Shown: positions 1 to 9,687, numbered from the stretch's first letter. The stretch is DNA of 64,000 nt from Saccharothrix sp. NRRL B-16314 (GCF_000716595.1 NZ_JNXC01000004.1:124001-188000); one strand, 5' to 3'. Notes: generated by a model from the sequence alone, not told the origin. Made by a program: numbers and translations.

Positions 1-2196
1 CCAATTGGCGTCTTCCATCGCCTGGACGAGCGCGCGTGCCTCCTCCTCGACCCGGTCGGTGTTCGCGCGGGTGTGGTCGGCGGCGGTGACGGACTCCGCC
101 AGGCCCAGCGCCTCGCGCAGGCCGGGCAGGGCGGCGACCTCACCGGCCCACATCTGCTTCGCCTGGAGGATCGACAGCACGAGGTTGACCCGCGTCGCGC
201 CGGTGGGCGCTTCGCCGAGGACGTGCAGGCCGTCCCGGATCTGGACGTCCTTCACCTCGCACAGCCAGCCGTCCACGTGCAGGATCAGCTCGTCGAACTC
301 GGCGTCGTGCGGCCGGTCGTCCAGACCCAGGTCGTGGTCGAGCTTGGCGGCCTGGATGAGGGTCCAGATCTGGGCCCGGATGGCGGGCAGCTTCGCCGGG
401 TCCATCGCGGCGATGTTGCCGTGCTCGTCCAGCAGCTGTTCGAGCCTGGCGATGTCGCCGTAGCTGTCGGCGCGGGCCATCGGTGGCACGAGGTGGTCCA
501 CGAGAGTGGCGTGCGCCCGGCGCTTCGCCTGGGTGCCCTCGCCCGGGTCGTTCACCAGGAACGGGTAGATCAGCGGCAGGTCGCCCAGCGCGGCGTCCGG
601 GCCGCAGCCCGCCGACATGCCCACCGTCTTGCCGGGCAGCCATTCGAGGTTGCCGTGCTTGCCGACGTGCACGACGGCGTCGGCGCCGAACTCGTCCTCC
701 AGCCAGCGGTACGCGGCGAGGTAGTGGTGGCTCGGCGGCAGGTCCGGGTCGTGGTAGATCGCGATCGGGTTCTCGCCGAAGCCGCGCGGCGGCTGGACCA
801 TGACCACGACGTTGCCGGAGCGGAGGGCGGCCAGCACGATCTCGCCGTCGGCGTCGCGGGACCGGTCGACGAACAGCTCGCCGGGCGCCTCGCCCCAGTG
901 CTGCTCCATCTCCTGCCGGGTGTCTTCCGGCAGCGTGGCGTACCACTGCCGGTAACGGGCGGCGGGCAGCCGCACCGGGTTGCCCTGCAGCTGCTCCTCG
1001 GTGAGCCAGTCGGCGTCCTGCCCGCCGGCCGCGATGAGGGCGTGGATCAGCGCGTCGCCGTCCAGCTCGGCCACGCCGGGCAGCTCGTCACCGATGTCGT
1101 AGCCGTGGCCCTTCATCGCGGTGAGCAGCCGCACGACGCTCGCCGGGGTGTCCAGGCCGACCGCGTTGCCGATCCGGGAGTGCTTGGTCGGGTACGCCGA
1201 GAGCATGACCGCGATGCGGCGTTCGGCGGGCGGGATGTGGCGCAGCCTGCCGTGGCGGACGGCGATGCCCGCGACCCGCGCCGCGCGTTCCTCGTCGGCC
1301 ACGTAGACGGTGAGGCCGTCCTCGTCGATCTCCTTGAACGAGAACGGCACGGTGATGATCCGGCCGTCGAACTCGGGGATCGCCACCTGCGTCGCGGTGT
1401 CCAAAGGGGACAGTCCGTCGTCGTTCTCGTCCCAGGACGCACGGCTGCTGGTGAGGCACAGGGCCTGCAGGATCGGCACGTCGAGGGCGGCCAGCGCGCC
1501 CACGTCCCAGGCGTCGTCGTCACCGCCGGCGGACGCGGTGGCGGGCTTGGTGCCGCCGGCCGCGAGGACGGTGACGACCATGGCGTCCGCCTTGCCCAAC
1601 TCGGCGAGCAGGTCCGCGTCCGCCACCCGCAGCGAGGCGCAGAAGATCGGCAGCGGCCGGCCGCCCTTGGCCTCGATCGCGTCGCACAGCGCGTGCACGA
1701 ACGCGGTGTTCCCGGCGACGTGGTGGGCGCGGTAGTACAGGACGGCGATGGTCGGGCCCTCGGCCGCGGTGACCCGCTCCAGGAGGCCCCACGTCGGGGT
1801 CGGCTCGGGCGGCGCGAAGCCGTGGCCGGTGAGCAGCACCGTGTCGGAGAGGAAGTGGTGCAGCTGCGTGAGGTTCGCCGCGCCGCCGTGCGCCAGGTAC
1901 GCGTGGGCCTCGGCGCACACGCCGCCGGGGACGGTGGACAGCTCCATCAGCGGGGCGTCCGGGTGCTGCTCACCTCCCAGCACGACGACGGGGAGCGGCC
2001 CGGCGAGGAGCCAGTCCAGCCCCTCTTCCCACATCCGGCGACCGCCGAGGATGCGCACGACGACCAGGTCGACGCCCTCCACCAACGCCGGGAGGTCGTC
2101 CACGGCGGTGCGGGCGGGGTTGGCCAGTCGGTAGTCGGCGCCACCGGCGCGGGCGGACAGCAGGTCCGTGTCGGAGGTCGACAGCAGAAGGATCAC
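1..2196 (-). CDS. cobN: CobN, cobaltochelatase large subunit (C-terminus outside window)
   Basis: Large subunit of the ATP-dependent cobaltochelatase that inserts cobalt into hydrogenobyrinate a,c-diamide, acting with ChlI/ChlD-type partners not in the window. The frame is open from a GTG at 2196 to the left edge, 732 codons of a family usually near 1200 residues, so about 60% is present and the C-terminus is missing. Recognisable CobN/BchH-family segments include the N-terminal VILLLSTSDTDLLSARA, a central GENPIAIYHDPDLPPSHHYL stretch and VVHVGKHGNLEWLPGKTVG. GTG is chosen because GAGGGATGGAG lies just upstream and the leader ends in a cobalamin riboswitch. It is divergent from cobG. Confidence 0.95.
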   Translation of the reverse strand, partial: MILLLSTSDTDLLSARAGGADYRLANPARTAVDDLPALVEGVDLVVVRILGGRRMWEEGLDWLLAGPLPVVVLGGEQHPDAPLMELSTVPGGVCAEAHAYLAHGGAANLTQLHHFLSDTVLLTGHGFAPPEPTPTWGLLERVTAAEGPTIAVLYYRAHHVAGNTAFVHALCDAIEAKGGRPLPIFCASLRVADADLLAELGKADAMVVTVLAAGGTKPATASAGGDDDAWDVGALAALDVPILQALCLTSSRASWDENDDGLSPLDTATQVAIPEFDGRIITVPFSFKEIDEDGLTVYVADEERAARVAGIAVRHGRLRHIPPAERRIAVMLSAYPTKHSRIGNAVGLDTPASVVRLLTAMKGHGYDIGDELPGVAELDGDALIHALIAAGGQDADWLTEEQLQGNPVRLPAARYRQWYATLPEDTRQEMEQHWGEAPGELFVDRSRDADGEIVLAALRSGNVVVMVQPPRGFGENPIAIYHDPDLPPSHHYLAAYRWLEDEFGADAVVHVGKHGNLEWLPGKTVGMSAGCGPDAALGDLPLIYPFLVNDPGEGTQAKRRAHATLVDHLVPPMARADSYGDIARLEQLLDEHGNIAAMDPAKLPAIRAQIWTLIQAAKLDHDLGLDDRPHDAEFDELILHVDGWLCEVKDVQIRDGLHVLGEAPTGATRVNLVLSILQAKQMWAGEVAALPGLREALGLAESVTAADHTRANTDRVEEEARALVQAMEDANW

Positions 2197-2244
2197 GTGC
2201 GGGCTCCATCCCTCGGGGGTCCTCGCCCCAGGTCGTAGGGGACG

Positions 2245-2345
2245 GCGGGCGGAGTTCCTGACTCCCGGGGCTTCCCCCGGTCACAGTGGCGGGACCGCGC
2301 CGGATTCACACCGGCTTCCTCCTGTTGCTTCGCCGTTCGGACCAC
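2245..2345 (-). promoter_or_regulatory. Cobalamin (B12) riboswitch in the cobN leader
   Basis: Read on the minus strand, the leader carries GGAAGCCGGTGTGAATCCGG followed by CGCGGTCCCGCCACTGTGA, the conserved core of cobalamin riboswitches. About 20 bases later comes a B12-box-like GAGTCAGGAACTCC. The element ends about 50 bases before the cobN GTG. It should repress cobN when adenosylcobalamin is plentiful, either by premature termination or by hiding the ribosome binding site. Only cobN lies directly downstream; the divergent cobG side has no such element. Confidence 0.92.
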
Positions 2346-2360
2346 ACCTTAGAGGGCGGT

Positions 2361-2374
2361 TAGCATCCAGCCCA
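2361..2374 (+). promoter_or_regulatory. Candidate -10 element giving a leaderless cobG transcript
   Basis: TAGCAT at 2361-2366 fits the actinobacterial TANNNT -10 element and ends 7 bases before the cobG ATG at 2374. Transcription would then start at or next to the start codon. No ribosome binding site precedes the ATG, which supports a leaderless mRNA. No convincing -35 is visible. Confidence 0.45.
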
Positions 2375-3384
2375 TGTCCACCGATCGAGTTCGCCCGGAT
2401 GCTTGCCCCGGAGCCGTCGACGTGCATCAGGCCGCCGACGGCGGGCTGGCGCGCGTGCGGGTGCCCGGCGGGACGTTGAGCGCGGTCCGGTTCGACGCGC
2501 TCCGGACCGCCGCGCTGGAACTCGGCGACGGCTCGCTCGAACTCACCTCGCGGGCGAACGTGCAGATCAGGGCCTTGCCGCCGGGGGCGGAGCTGGAGCT
2601 GGGCGCCCGGCTGCGCGAGGTCGGCCTGCTGCCCTCGGTGACGCACGAGCGGATGCGGAACATCATCGCGGCCCCGCTGGACGACAACCAGGGTCTGGTC
2701 GACGCGATCGACGCGGCGTTGTGCGCGGTGCCGGAGCTGGCGGCGCTGCCCGGCCGGTTCCTGGTCACGGTGGGTGGCGCGGTGAGCGGCCTCGCGGGTG
2801 ACGTCGGGCTGGTCGGTGACGCGTTGTTCCTGGCCGGGCGGGATTCCGGGCTCCGGGTGACCGATCCGGTCGACGCCGTGGTGACCGCGGCCCGGGTGTT
2901 CCAGGAGATCCGCGGCGACGCGTGGCGGCTGTCCGAAGTGGACGGCGGTGTGCGAAAGATCACTGCGGCGCTCGGCGGCGTCCCGAACCCGTCCCTGATC
3001 GATTCCGCTGTGACGCCGGTCGCACCGGGCGCGCACGGCCCCGTCGTCGTGGCGGGTGTGCCCCTGGGGCGGTTGGACGCACGGCTGCTGGGCGGTGTGC
3101 CGGTGCGGCTGACGCCGTGGCGGAGCCTGGTGGTGCCCGCTGGGAGCGATACCAACGGCTTGTTCACGTCGCCGGACTCGCCCTGGCACGGGGTCAGCGC
3201 GTGCACCGGTCGGCCGGGGTGCGCGAAGTCGCTGGCCGACGTGCGGGCCGACGCCACCCGGTGGGTCGGCACGCCGCACGCGGGTCGCGTCCACTGGTCC
3301 GGTTGCGCACGTCGGTGCGGACGACCGGCGGGCGACGTGGTGGAGTTCGTCGCGACCGGCGACGGCTACGAGGAGATCAGGTGA
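2374..3384 (+). CDS. cobG: CobG-like precorrin-3B synthase
   Basis: 336 aa protein of the nitrite/sulfite-reductase ferredoxin-like superfamily. In the aerobic pathway CobG uses O2 to hydroxylate C20 of precorrin-3A and form the gamma-lactone of precorrin-3B. The N-terminal half has the ferredoxin-like half-domain ([12 protein letters not shown], then [14 protein letters not shown]). The C-terminus holds the Fe-S/siroheme-type cysteine motifs [10 protein letters not shown] and [10 protein letters not shown], so the [4Fe-4S] ligands appear intact. It is shorter than the proteobacterial CobG (about 450 aa) but near mycobacterial sizes. The stop overlaps the cobH GTG (GTGA), so the two are translationally coupled. 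Leaderless initiation is likely. Confidence 0.88.
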   Translation: MSTDRVRPDACPGAVDVHQAADGGLARVRVPGGTLSAVRFDALRTAALELGDGSLELTSRANVQIRALPPGAELELGARLREVGLLPSVTHERMRNIIAAPLDDNQGLVDAIDAALCAVPELAALPGRFLVTVGGAVSGLAGDVGLVGDALFLAGRDSGLRVTDPVDAVVTAARVFQEIRGDAWRLSEVDGGVRKITAALGGVPNPSLIDSAVTPVAPGAHGPVVVAGVPLGRLDARLLGGVPVRLTPWRSLVVPAGSDTNGLFTSPDSPWHGVSACTGRPGCAKSLADVRADATRWVGTPHAGRVHWSGCARRCGRPAGDVVEFVATGDGYEEIR

Positions 3385-4007
3385 CCGACTACGTCCGGGA
3401 CGGTGCGGAGATCTACCGCCGTTCCTTCGCCACCATCCGCGCCGAGGCCGACCTGGCCCGGTTCCCGGCCGACGTGTCCCGGGTGGTGGTGCGCATGATC
3501 CACGCCTGCGGGATGGTCGACCTGGTGTCGGACGTCGGCCACTCTCCGAACGTCGTGCGGGACGCCAGGGCCGCGCTGCTGGCGGGCGCGCCGATCCTGT
3601 GCGACGCGCAGATGGTCGCGGCGGGTGTGACGCGGCGGAGGCTGCCGGCCGACAACGAGGTCGTGTGCACGTTGAACGACCCGCGGGTGCCGGAGCTGGC
3701 GGCGGAGCTGGGCAACACGCGCAGTGCCGCCGCGCTGGAGCTGTGGCGGGACCGGCTGGACGGCGCGGTGGTCGCCATCGGCAACGCGCCGACCGCGTTG
3801 TTCCACCTGCTGGACATGATCGCGGCGGGCGCGCCCCGGCCGGCCGCCGTGCTCGGCGTGCCGGTGGGGTTCATCGGCGCGGCCGAGTCGAAGGACGCGT
3901 TGGCGGACAACGGTCTCGGGTTGGAGTACCTGGTCGTGCGCGGGCGTCGTGGCGGCAGCGCCATGACCGCGGCGGCGATCAACGCGATCGCGAGTGAGGA
4001 CGAATGA
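3381..4007 (+). CDS. cobH: CobH, precorrin-8X methylmutase
   Basis: 208 aa, the usual family size. It moves the methyl group from C11 to C12 of precorrin-8X to give hydrogenobyrinate. The motif [11 protein letters not shown] contains the conserved catalytic histidine of CobH/CbiC, and [15 protein letters not shown] and [11 protein letters not shown] are also family-typical. The GTG at 3381 is chosen over the longer open frame because it overlaps the cobG stop as GTGA and the alignable protein begins there. The stop overlaps the next ATG (ATGA), making cobG-cobH-cobIJ one coupled operon. Confidence 0.95.
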   Translation: MTDYVRDGAEIYRRSFATIRAEADLARFPADVSRVVVRMIHACGMVDLVSDVGHSPNVVRDARAALLAGAPILCDAQMVAAGVTRRRLPADNEVVCTLNDPRVPELAAELGNTRSAAALELWRDRLDGAVVAIGNAPTALFHLLDMIAAGAPRPAAVLGVPVGFIGAAESKDALADNGLGLEYLVVRGRRGGSAMTAAAINAIASEDE

Positions 4008-5461
4008 CGGGCAAGCTGTACGGGGTCGGGGTGGGTCCGGGTGACCCGGAGCTGGTGACCGTCAAGGCGGCGCGGCTGATCGGTGAAGCGGACGTGGTGG
4101 TGTTCCACAGCGCGCGGCACGGTCGGAGCGTGGCCCGCAAGATCGCCGCGCCCTACCTGCGCGAGGGGCAGGTGGAGGAGCAGCTGGTCTACCCGGTCAC
4201 GACCGAGGACTCCGACGACTACCAGGGCGAGATCGACGCGTTCTACGAGGAGTGCGCGGCGCGGCTGGCCGTCCACCTGGACGCCGGGCGCACGGTCGTC
4301 GTGCTGGCCGCGGGCGACCCGTTCTTCTACGGCTCCTACATGCACCTGCACAAGCGGCTGGCGCACCGGTACGAGGCCGAGGTGGTGCCCGGTGTGACGT
4401 CGGTGAGCGCCGGTGCGGCGGTGATCGGGCGGCCGTTGGTGGAGCGGGACGAGGTGTTGACCGTGCTGCCGGGGACGTTGTCCGCGGACGCGTTGACGGA
4501 GCACCTCGCCGGCGGCGACCCGGTGGCGATCATGAAGCTGGGGCGGACGTTCCCGCAGGTGCGGGACGCGTTGGCGCGGGCCGGGCGGCTGGACGAGGCC
4601 TGGTACGTGGAGCGGGCGACGACGGGGGCGCAGCGCACCGCGCCACTGTCCGAAGTGGACGCCGACGACGTGCCGTACTTCTCGTTGGCGTTGCTGCCGA
4701 GCAAGCCCGTGGCGCGGGCGGAGTCCCGGGGCGAGGTCGTGGTGGTCGGGCTCGGACCGGCCGGGCCGGAGTGGCTCACGCCGGAGGCCCGGCGGGCGCT
4801 GGCGGCGGCCGACGACCTGGTCGGGTACGTGACCTACCTGAACCGGGTGCCGGTGAACCCGCGGCAGCGGCGGCACGCGTCGGACAACAAGGTGGAGGCC
4901 GAGCGGGCGGCGTTCGCGCTGGACCTCGCCAAGCGCGGGCGGCGGGTCGCGGTGGTGTCGTCGGGCGACCCGGGCGTGTTCGCGATGGCGAGCGCGGTGC
5001 TGGAGGTGGCCACCGACGAGCAGTTCTCGGACGTGCCGGTGAAGGTGCTGCCGGGGCTGACGGCGGCGCACGCGGTGGCCAGCCGGGTCGGCGCGCCGTT
5101 GGGGCACGACTACTGCGTGGTGTCGTTGTCGGACCGGCTCAAGCCGTGGAACGTGATCGAGGAGCGGCTGGAGGCCGCCGCCAGGGCCGACCTCGTGCTG
5201 GCGATCTACAACCCGGCGTCGCGCAGCCGGACGTGGCAGGTTGACAAGGCGCGCGACGTGCTGCTGCGGCACCGCTCCCCCGACACTCCGGTGGTCGTCG
5301 GGCGGGACGTCGGCGGGCCGGAGGAGTCCGTGCGGGTGGTGCGGCTGGCCGACCTGGACGCGTCCACTGTGGACATGCGATGCCTGCTGCTGATCGGCTC
5401 TTCGCAGACCCTGGTCAGCTCGCGCGGCACGGTGTTCACCCCGCGCCGCTACCCCGGGTGA
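4004..5461 (+). CDS. cobIJ: CobIJ fusion: precorrin-2 C20- and precorrin-3B C17-methyltransferase
   Basis: 485 aa fusion of two SAM-dependent tetrapyrrole methylases. Residues 1-240 are CobI ([40 protein letters not shown]). From about residue 243 the CobJ domain starts ([20 protein letters not shown], then [12 protein letters not shown] and [18 protein letters not shown]). CobI methylates C20 of precorrin-2; CobJ methylates C17 of precorrin-3B with ring contraction. The fusion is common in actinobacteria. The last 26 bases overlap the 3' end of convergent cobK, so the two transcripts are antisense at their ends. Confidence 0.95.
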   Translation: MTGKLYGVGVGPGDPELVTVKAARLIGEADVVVFHSARHGRSVARKIAAPYLREGQVEEQLVYPVTTEDSDDYQGEIDAFYEECAARLAVHLDAGRTVVVLAAGDPFFYGSYMHLHKRLAHRYEAEVVPGVTSVSAGAAVIGRPLVERDEVLTVLPGTLSADALTEHLAGGDPVAIMKLGRTFPQVRDALARAGRLDEAWYVERATTGAQRTAPLSEVDADDVPYFSLALLPSKPVARAESRGEVVVVGLGPAGPEWLTPEARRALAAADDLVGYVTYLNRVPVNPRQRRHASDNKVEAERAAFALDLAKRGRRVAVVSSGDPGVFAMASAVLEVATDEQFSDVPVKVLPGLTAAHAVASRVGAPLGHDYCVVSLSDRLKPWNVIEERLEAAARADLVLAIYNPASRSRTWQVDKARDVLLRHRSPDTPVVVGRDVGGPEESVRVVRLADLDASTVDMRCLLLIGSSQTLVSSRGTVFTPRRYPG

Positions 5462-6143
5462 GCCAGTCGAGCGCCTCGGCGACCGTCTCCACCACCGGCG
5501 CCCGCGGTGGCGGTGGGCGGCGCACGACGACCACCGGGAGACCGAGGTGACGGGCGGCGGCCAGCTTGGCCGCCGTCATCGGGCCGCCGCTGTCCTTGGT
5601 GACCAGGACTTCCACGCGGTGCTCGCGCATGAGGTCGATCTCGCCGTCCACTGTGTACGGTCCTCGGTCCAGGACGAGGGTCAGGTTCGGGTTCGGCGGG
5701 TCGGGCGGGTCGACCGTGCGCGCCACACCGCTCGTGAACGCGCCCAGCTCCTGGCGCCCGGTGGTGATGAACGCCCGGCGGCCCGCCACGAGCGCGGCGG
5801 CCTCGGCGACGCTGTCCACGTACTGCCAGTCGTCCTCGGGCGGCCAGCCGGGCCGGCGCAGGACGAGGAACGGCGTGCCGGTCGCGGTGGTGGCGGCCAG
5901 CGCGTTCGCCGTGATGCGGTCGGCGAACGGGTGGGTGGCGTCAACGACGGCGTCGACGTGTTCGGCTTCGAGGTAGGCGACGAGCCCTTCGACACCGCCG
6001 AAGCCACCGACGCGGACCTCGCCTTCCGGCAGCTTCGGGTCGGCCACCCGACCGGCCAGGGACGAGACGACCCTCATCGAGGTGAGCGCGGCGGCGAGTT
6101 CCCGGGCCTCCCCGGTGCCACCCAGTACCAGCACGGTCTTCAT
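5436..6143 (-). CDS. cobK: CobK, precorrin-6A reductase
   Basis: 235 aa. It reduces precorrin-6A (precorrin-6x) to precorrin-6B with NADPH. The N-terminus MKTVLVLGGTGEARELA is the family's Rossmann motif; VDATHPFADRIT and ITTGRQEL are also conserved. Its 3' end overlaps cobJ by 26 bases. Its ATG is only 20 bases from the divergent cbiD GTG, so the promoter of each gene must lie inside the other's coding region or both must be very compact. Confidence 0.93.
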   Translation of the reverse strand: MKTVLVLGGTGEARELAAALTSMRVVSSLAGRVADPKLPEGEVRVGGFGGVEGLVAYLEAEHVDAVVDATHPFADRITANALAATTATGTPFLVLRRPGWPPEDDWQYVDSVAEAAALVAGRRAFITTGRQELGAFTSGVARTVDPPDPPNPNLTLVLDRGPYTVDGEIDLMREHRVEVLVTKDSGGPMTAAKLAAARHLGLPVVVVRRPPPPRAPVVETVAEALDWLTRGSGAG

Positions 6144-6163
6144 GGCTGTTGCATCCTGACGCC

Positions 6164-7237
6164 GTGAGCACGAACCTGCGATTCGGCTGGACCACCGGCG
6201 CCTGCGCCACCGCCGCCACCACGGCGGCGTACACGGCGCTGCTCACCGGCGAGTTCCCCGACCCGGTGCGGATCGTCCTGCCGAAGGGCCAGACGCCGTC
6301 GTTCGCGCTGGCCCGCGAATCGCTCGCCCCGGACGAGTCGGGCGCCGACCGGGCGTTCGCCGCGATCGTGAAGGACGCGGGCGACGACCCGGACGTCACG
6401 CACCTCGCGCTGGTCGGCTCCACGGTCAGGCACGGCGCACCGGGCAGCGGGGTGGTCTTCGAGGCCGGTCCCGGCGTCGGCACGGTGACCAAGCCCGGCC
6501 TGCCGCTGCCGGTCGGCGAACCCGCGATCAACCCCGTGCCGCGGCAGATGATGCGCGACCACATCGCGCGGGTGGCCGCCGAGCACGGTGGCAGCGGGGA
6601 CGTGGTGGTGACGCTCTCGGTCGAGCACGGCGAGGAGTTGGCGCGCAAGACGTGGAACCCGCGGCTGGGCATCCTGGGCGGGCTGTCGATCCTCGGCACG
6701 ACGGGGATCGTGGTGCCGTACTCGTGCTCCGCGTGGATCGACAGCATCCGGCGCGGGATCGACGTGGCGCGGGCCCAGGGCTACCGGCACGTCGCCGGGT
6801 GCACCGGCAGCACGTCGGAGAAGGCCGCGGCGGAGGTGCACGGGCTGCCCGAGGACGCGTTGCTGGACATGGGCGACTTCGCCGGCGCCGTGCTGAAGTA
6901 CCTGCGCCGCCACCCCGTGCCGCGGCTGACCGTCGCGGGCGGCATCGGGAAGCTGTCCAAGCTGGCCGACGGGCACCTGGACCTGCACTCCGGCCGTTCC
7001 CAGGTGAACCTGGGCTTCCTCGCCTCGCTGGTGGACGACCCCGCCCTGGCCGAAGCCGTGACCGGGGCGAACACCGCGCTCGGTGCCTTGCACGTGTGCC
7101 AGGCGGCGGGCGTGCCGCTGGGCGACCTGGTGGCGCAACGCGCCAAGGCGACCGCCGACGACGTGCTGCGCGGCGCTCCCATCACGGTGGACATCATCGT
7201 GATCGACCGCGCGGGCACCATCGTCGGCCGCGCCTGA
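6164..7237 (+). CDS. cbiD: CbiD, (cobalt-)precorrin-5B C1-methyltransferase
   Basis: 357 aa from the GTG at 6164. A TTG at 6149 would add five residues, but the conserved block LRFGWTTGACATAATTAAY starts right after the GTG. CbiD methylates C1 with deacylation and is usually the anaerobic-pathway counterpart of CobF. GGLSILGTTGIVVPYS and VAGGIGKLSKLADGHLDLHS are characteristic. Its presence beside CobG makes the pathway a mosaic. No ribosome binding site is seen before the GTG, so leaderless initiation is possible. The 3' end carries a short 15-base-period direct repeat around the stop. Confidence 0.93.
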   Translation: MSTNLRFGWTTGACATAATTAAYTALLTGEFPDPVRIVLPKGQTPSFALARESLAPDESGADRAFAAIVKDAGDDPDVTHLALVGSTVRHGAPGSGVVFEAGPGVGTVTKPGLPLPVGEPAINPVPRQMMRDHIARVAAEHGGSGDVVVTLSVEHGEELARKTWNPRLGILGGLSILGTTGIVVPYSCSAWIDSIRRGIDVARAQGYRHVAGCTGSTSEKAAAEVHGLPEDALLDMGDFAGAVLKYLRRHPVPRLTVAGGIGKLSKLADGHLDLHSGRSQVNLGFLASLVDDPALAEAVTGANTALGALHVCQAAGVPLGDLVAQRAKATADDVLRGAPITVDIIVIDRAGTIVGRA

Positions 7238-7302
7238 CCCTGCCGCGCCTGACCCCGCTGGGCCCGATCCCACTGTGCCTGCTCCCGCTGCACCTGAGCC
7301 CA

Positions 7303-8046
7303 TCACGACCGGCAGCGGGTGGTGGAGTAGAGGTGGCTGTCCGGGAAGCCCTCGGCGGCCAGGACCTCGCCCACCACGATGATCGCGGTCCGCTTCACGC
7401 CCGCGGCCCCCACCTGGTCCGCGATGTCCGCGAGGGTTCCGCGCAGCACCAGCTCGTCGTCACGGCTGGCGCGCGCCACCACCGCGACCGGGCAGTCGGC
7501 GCCGTAGTTCGGCAGCAGGTCCGCCACCACCTCCCCGATCCGCTGCACGGCCAGGTGCAGCACGAGCGTGGCACCGGACGCGCCCAGCGTCACCAGGTCC
7601 TCCCCCGGCGGCATGGGGGTGGCGCGGGCCGACGTGCGGGTCAGGATCACGGTCTGCCCGACGCCCGGCACGGTCAGCTCGCGGTTCAGCGACGCGGCGG
7701 CGGCGGCGAAGGCGGGCACGCCCGGCGTCACGTCGTACGGGATGCCCAGCGCGTCCAGCCGGCGCATCTGCTCGGCCATCGCGCTGAACACCGACGGGTC
7801 GCCCGAGTGCAGCCGCGCCACGTGCTGCCCGGCGGCGTGCGCGGTGGCGAGTTCGGTGATGATCCGGTCCAGGTCCAGGTTCGCCGTGTCCACCAGGCGC
7901 ACGTCCGGCGGGCAGTGTCCGAGGACTTCCACCGGCACCAACGCGCCCGCGTACAGGCACACCGGGGACTCTGAGATGAGCCGGGCCGCCCGCAGGGTCA
8001 GCAGGTCGGCCGCGCCCGGCCCGGCGCCGATGAAGTGGACGGTCAC
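7303..8046 (-). CDS. cobM: CobM, precorrin-4 C11-methyltransferase
   Basis: 247 aa SAM-dependent tetrapyrrole methylase that methylates C11 of precorrin-4. Motifs: [55 protein letters not shown]. The GTG at 8046 is preferred to an in-frame ATG at 8070 because it overlaps the cobL stop as GTGA and places the start right before the conserved VHFIGAGPG. It is the second gene of a cobL-cobM pair and converges on cbiD with 65 bases between them that show no clear terminator. Confidence 0.94.
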   Translation of the reverse strand: MTVHFIGAGPGAADLLTLRAARLISESPVCLYAGALVPVEVLGHCPPDVRLVDTANLDLDRIITELATAHAAGQHVARLHSGDPSVFSAMAEQMRRLDALGIPYDVTPGVPAFAAAAASLNRELTVPGVGQTVILTRTSARATPMPPGEDLVTLGASGATLVLHLAVQRIGEVVADLLPNYGADCPVAVVARASRDDELVLRGTLADIADQVGAAGVKRTAIIVVGEVLAAEGFPDSHLYSTTRCRS

Positions 8047-9191
8047 GCGTGCTCCTTGGTTGCGATCCACGTGGTGACGGGCATCTGCGGACGCCAGCCG
8101 GTGAAGCCGCCGATCGCGGTCGCCCGGCTGACCTCGATCCTGGTCAGGTCACCGCCGAGCCGGGCGTGCCACCGCGTGAGCACCGCCTCCGACTCCAGCG
8201 TGACCGCGTTGGCCACCAGCCGACCACCGGGTTTCAACGCACCCCAGCAGCGCTCGACCACGCCTTCGGCGGTGAGCCCGCCGCCGATGAACACCGCGTC
8301 GGGCGCTTCGAACTCCAACGCACCCGGCGACGCGCCCACGACGACCTCGACGTTCGGCACGCCCAGCGTCGTCGCGTTGCGGGTGATGCGCGCGGCGCGC
8401 TCCGGGTGCTGCTCGACCGCGACGGCCCGGCAGCTCGGATGCGTCCGGCACCACTCGACCGCGATGCTGCCCGCTCCCGCCCCGACGTCCCACAGCAGCT
8501 CACCGGGGCGCGGCGCGAGGAGCGCCAACGTCACCGCCCGCACCTCCCGCTTGGTCAACTGCCCGTCGTGCTCGTACCGGTCGTCCGGCCGACCGGGCGT
8601 CAACGACGCACCGCCCGCACCGCACTCGACCGCCAGCACGTGCAGCGGGTCGGCGTCCTCCAGCGCGTGGTGCACCCGCTCCCGAGGCCCGCCCAGCTGC
8701 TCCAGCACGGTCAGCCGCGCGTCCGGCGCGAGAGCCGCGACCTCGATCGGGTCGCCACCCAGCACCAGCACCCGCCGTCCGGGGTGCAGGTGCGGCACGA
8801 GCAGCGCGGCGGGCTTGCCGACCAGGCTGACCACGTCCACGGCGTCCAACGCCCACCCCAGCCGGGCGCACGCCAACGACACCGACGACGGGTGCGGCAG
8901 GACCCGGACCTGATCGGCGCCCAGCAGCCGGACCAGCGTGGTGCCGATGCCGTGGAACATCGGATCGCCGCTGGCCAGCACACCGACCTTGCGGCCCCCG
9001 TACCGCGCCAGCAGTCCGGGCAGCGCCGGTACCAGCGGCGACGGCCACGGCACCCGTTCGACGTCGCCGGGCACCAGGTCGAGCTGACGGGTGCTGCCCA
9101 TCAGCACCTCGCACGCCTCGATCTCGTGCCGCGACGCGGGCGGCAGGCCCTCCCAGCCGTCGGCCCCGATGCCGATCACGGTGACGACCAC
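8043..9191 (-). CDS. cobL: CobL, precorrin-6Y C5,15-methyltransferase (decarboxylating)
   Basis: 382 aa with two catalytic domains. Residues 1 to about 190 are a CbiE-type tetrapyrrole methylase ([28 protein letters not shown]). The C-terminal part is a CbiT-type Rossmann methylase/decarboxylase ([44 protein letters not shown]). It methylates C5 and C15 of precorrin-6B and removes the ring-C acetate carboxyl to give precorrin-8. It starts at a GTG and is translationally coupled to cobM downstream. It lies just below the PPOX-type gene on the same strand. Confidence 0.95.
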   Translation of the reverse strand: MVVTVIGIGADGWEGLPPASRHEIEACEVLMGSTRQLDLVPGDVERVPWPSPLVPALPGLLARYGGRKVGVLASGDPMFHGIGTTLVRLLGADQVRVLPHPSSVSLACARLGWALDAVDVVSLVGKPAALLVPHLHPGRRVLVLGGDPIEVAALAPDARLTVLEQLGGPRERVHHALEDADPLHVLAVECGAGGASLTPGRPDDRYEHDGQLTKREVRAVTLALLAPRPGELLWDVGAGAGSIAVEWCRTHPSCRAVAVEQHPERAARITRNATTLGVPNVEVVVGASPGALEFEAPDAVFIGGGLTAEGVVERCWGALKPGGRLVANAVTLESEAVLTRWHARLGGDLTRIEVSRATAIGGFTGWRPQMPVTTWIATKEHA

Positions 9192-9195
9192 GGGC

Positions 9196-9582
9196 TCAGA
9201 CCGTCCCCAGCACGCGGGTGATCGCGATCTCGATCACCACGCGCTCCGGGTTGACCCGGGGCTGCCGGTAGCGCTCGGCGTACCGGCGCACGGCGTCCTC
9301 CACGGCCTCGGGCTCCTGCCGCACCACGGCCACGCCCTCCAACGTCGACCAGCGACGTCCGTCCACTTGGCACACGGCCGCGGGAGCGGTGCCGGCGGCG
9401 AGGATCTGGCGGACCTTGTGCGAGCCGCGCGAGGTGATCACGCGGGCGGTGGCGGTGTCCACGTCCAGCGTGACGCCCACCGGCACGACGTGCGGCGTGC
9501 CGTCCGGCCGGATCGTGGTCAGCGTGCAGAGGTGGCGCTCGGTCCAGAACGCGCGGAAGTCCTCGCCCTTGGTCGACAACAT
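9196..9582 (-). CDS. PPOX-class, probably F420-dependent, oxidoreductase
   Basis: 128 aa split-barrel protein of the pyridoxamine 5'-phosphate oxidase-like/FDOR superfamily. The blocks FRAFWTERHLCTLTTIRPDG, HVVPVGVTLD and ITSRGSHKVRQI match the short TIGR03618-type actinobacterial proteins thought to bind F420. The substrate cannot be told from sequence. The ATG at 9582 fits the start of the conserved region; the open frame continues upstream into DNA antisense to the ligase gene and should not be taken as coding. It ends 4 bases before cobL begins and may share its transcript. Confidence 0.8.
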   Translation of the reverse strand: MLSTKGEDFRAFWTERHLCTLTTIRPDGTPHVVPVGVTLDVDTATARVITSRGSHKVRQILAAGTAPAAVCQVDGRRWSTLEGVAVVRQEPEAVEDAVRRYAERYRQPRVNPERVVIEIAITRVLGTV

Positions 9583-9608
9583 GCGTGCATCATGCGCCAC
9601 GCGCGGGC

Positions 9609-9614
9609 TAGGGT
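9609..9614 (+). promoter_or_regulatory. Candidate -10 (TAGGGT) for the leader peptide/ligase transcript
   Basis: TAGGGT followed by 7 bases and a GTG at 9622 has the spacing of a leaderless actinobacterial promoter. If used, the mRNA would begin at the GTG of a 21-codon ORF and carry a leader of about 144 bases before the ligase ATG. No clear -35 is seen. Confidence 0.4.
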
Positions 9615-9621
9615 GGAAAAC

Positions 9622-9687
9622 GTGACGCGCCGATTTAGCCGCCCCCGGCCGGGAGACCCGGTCGCTGGGGCCTGCGGCGTGCGCTAG
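9622..9687 (+). CDS. Putative 21-residue leader peptide upstream of the PheS-like ligase
   Basis: A short ORF (GTG start, TAG stop) encoding VTRRF, then a Pro/Arg/Gly-rich stretch, ending ACGVR. It has no ribosome binding site, but its GTG sits 7 bases after a TAGGGT -10-like element, as expected for leaderless translation. Its codons run across two hairpins of the leader, and its stop lies in the loop of the second. Codon 5 is TTT (Phe), unusual in this GC-rich genome and notable before a Phe-tRNA-synthetase-like gene. Ribosome progress here could influence downstream folding. This is inference; there is no homology support. Confidence 0.35.
   Translation: MTRRFSRPRPGDPVAGACGVR

Noticed and set aside
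73..2238. 721-codon plus-strand open frame
   Set aside because: It is antisense to cobN, which has clear homology; the translation is low-complexity Arg/Gly/Val, the usual mirror of GC-rich coding DNA.
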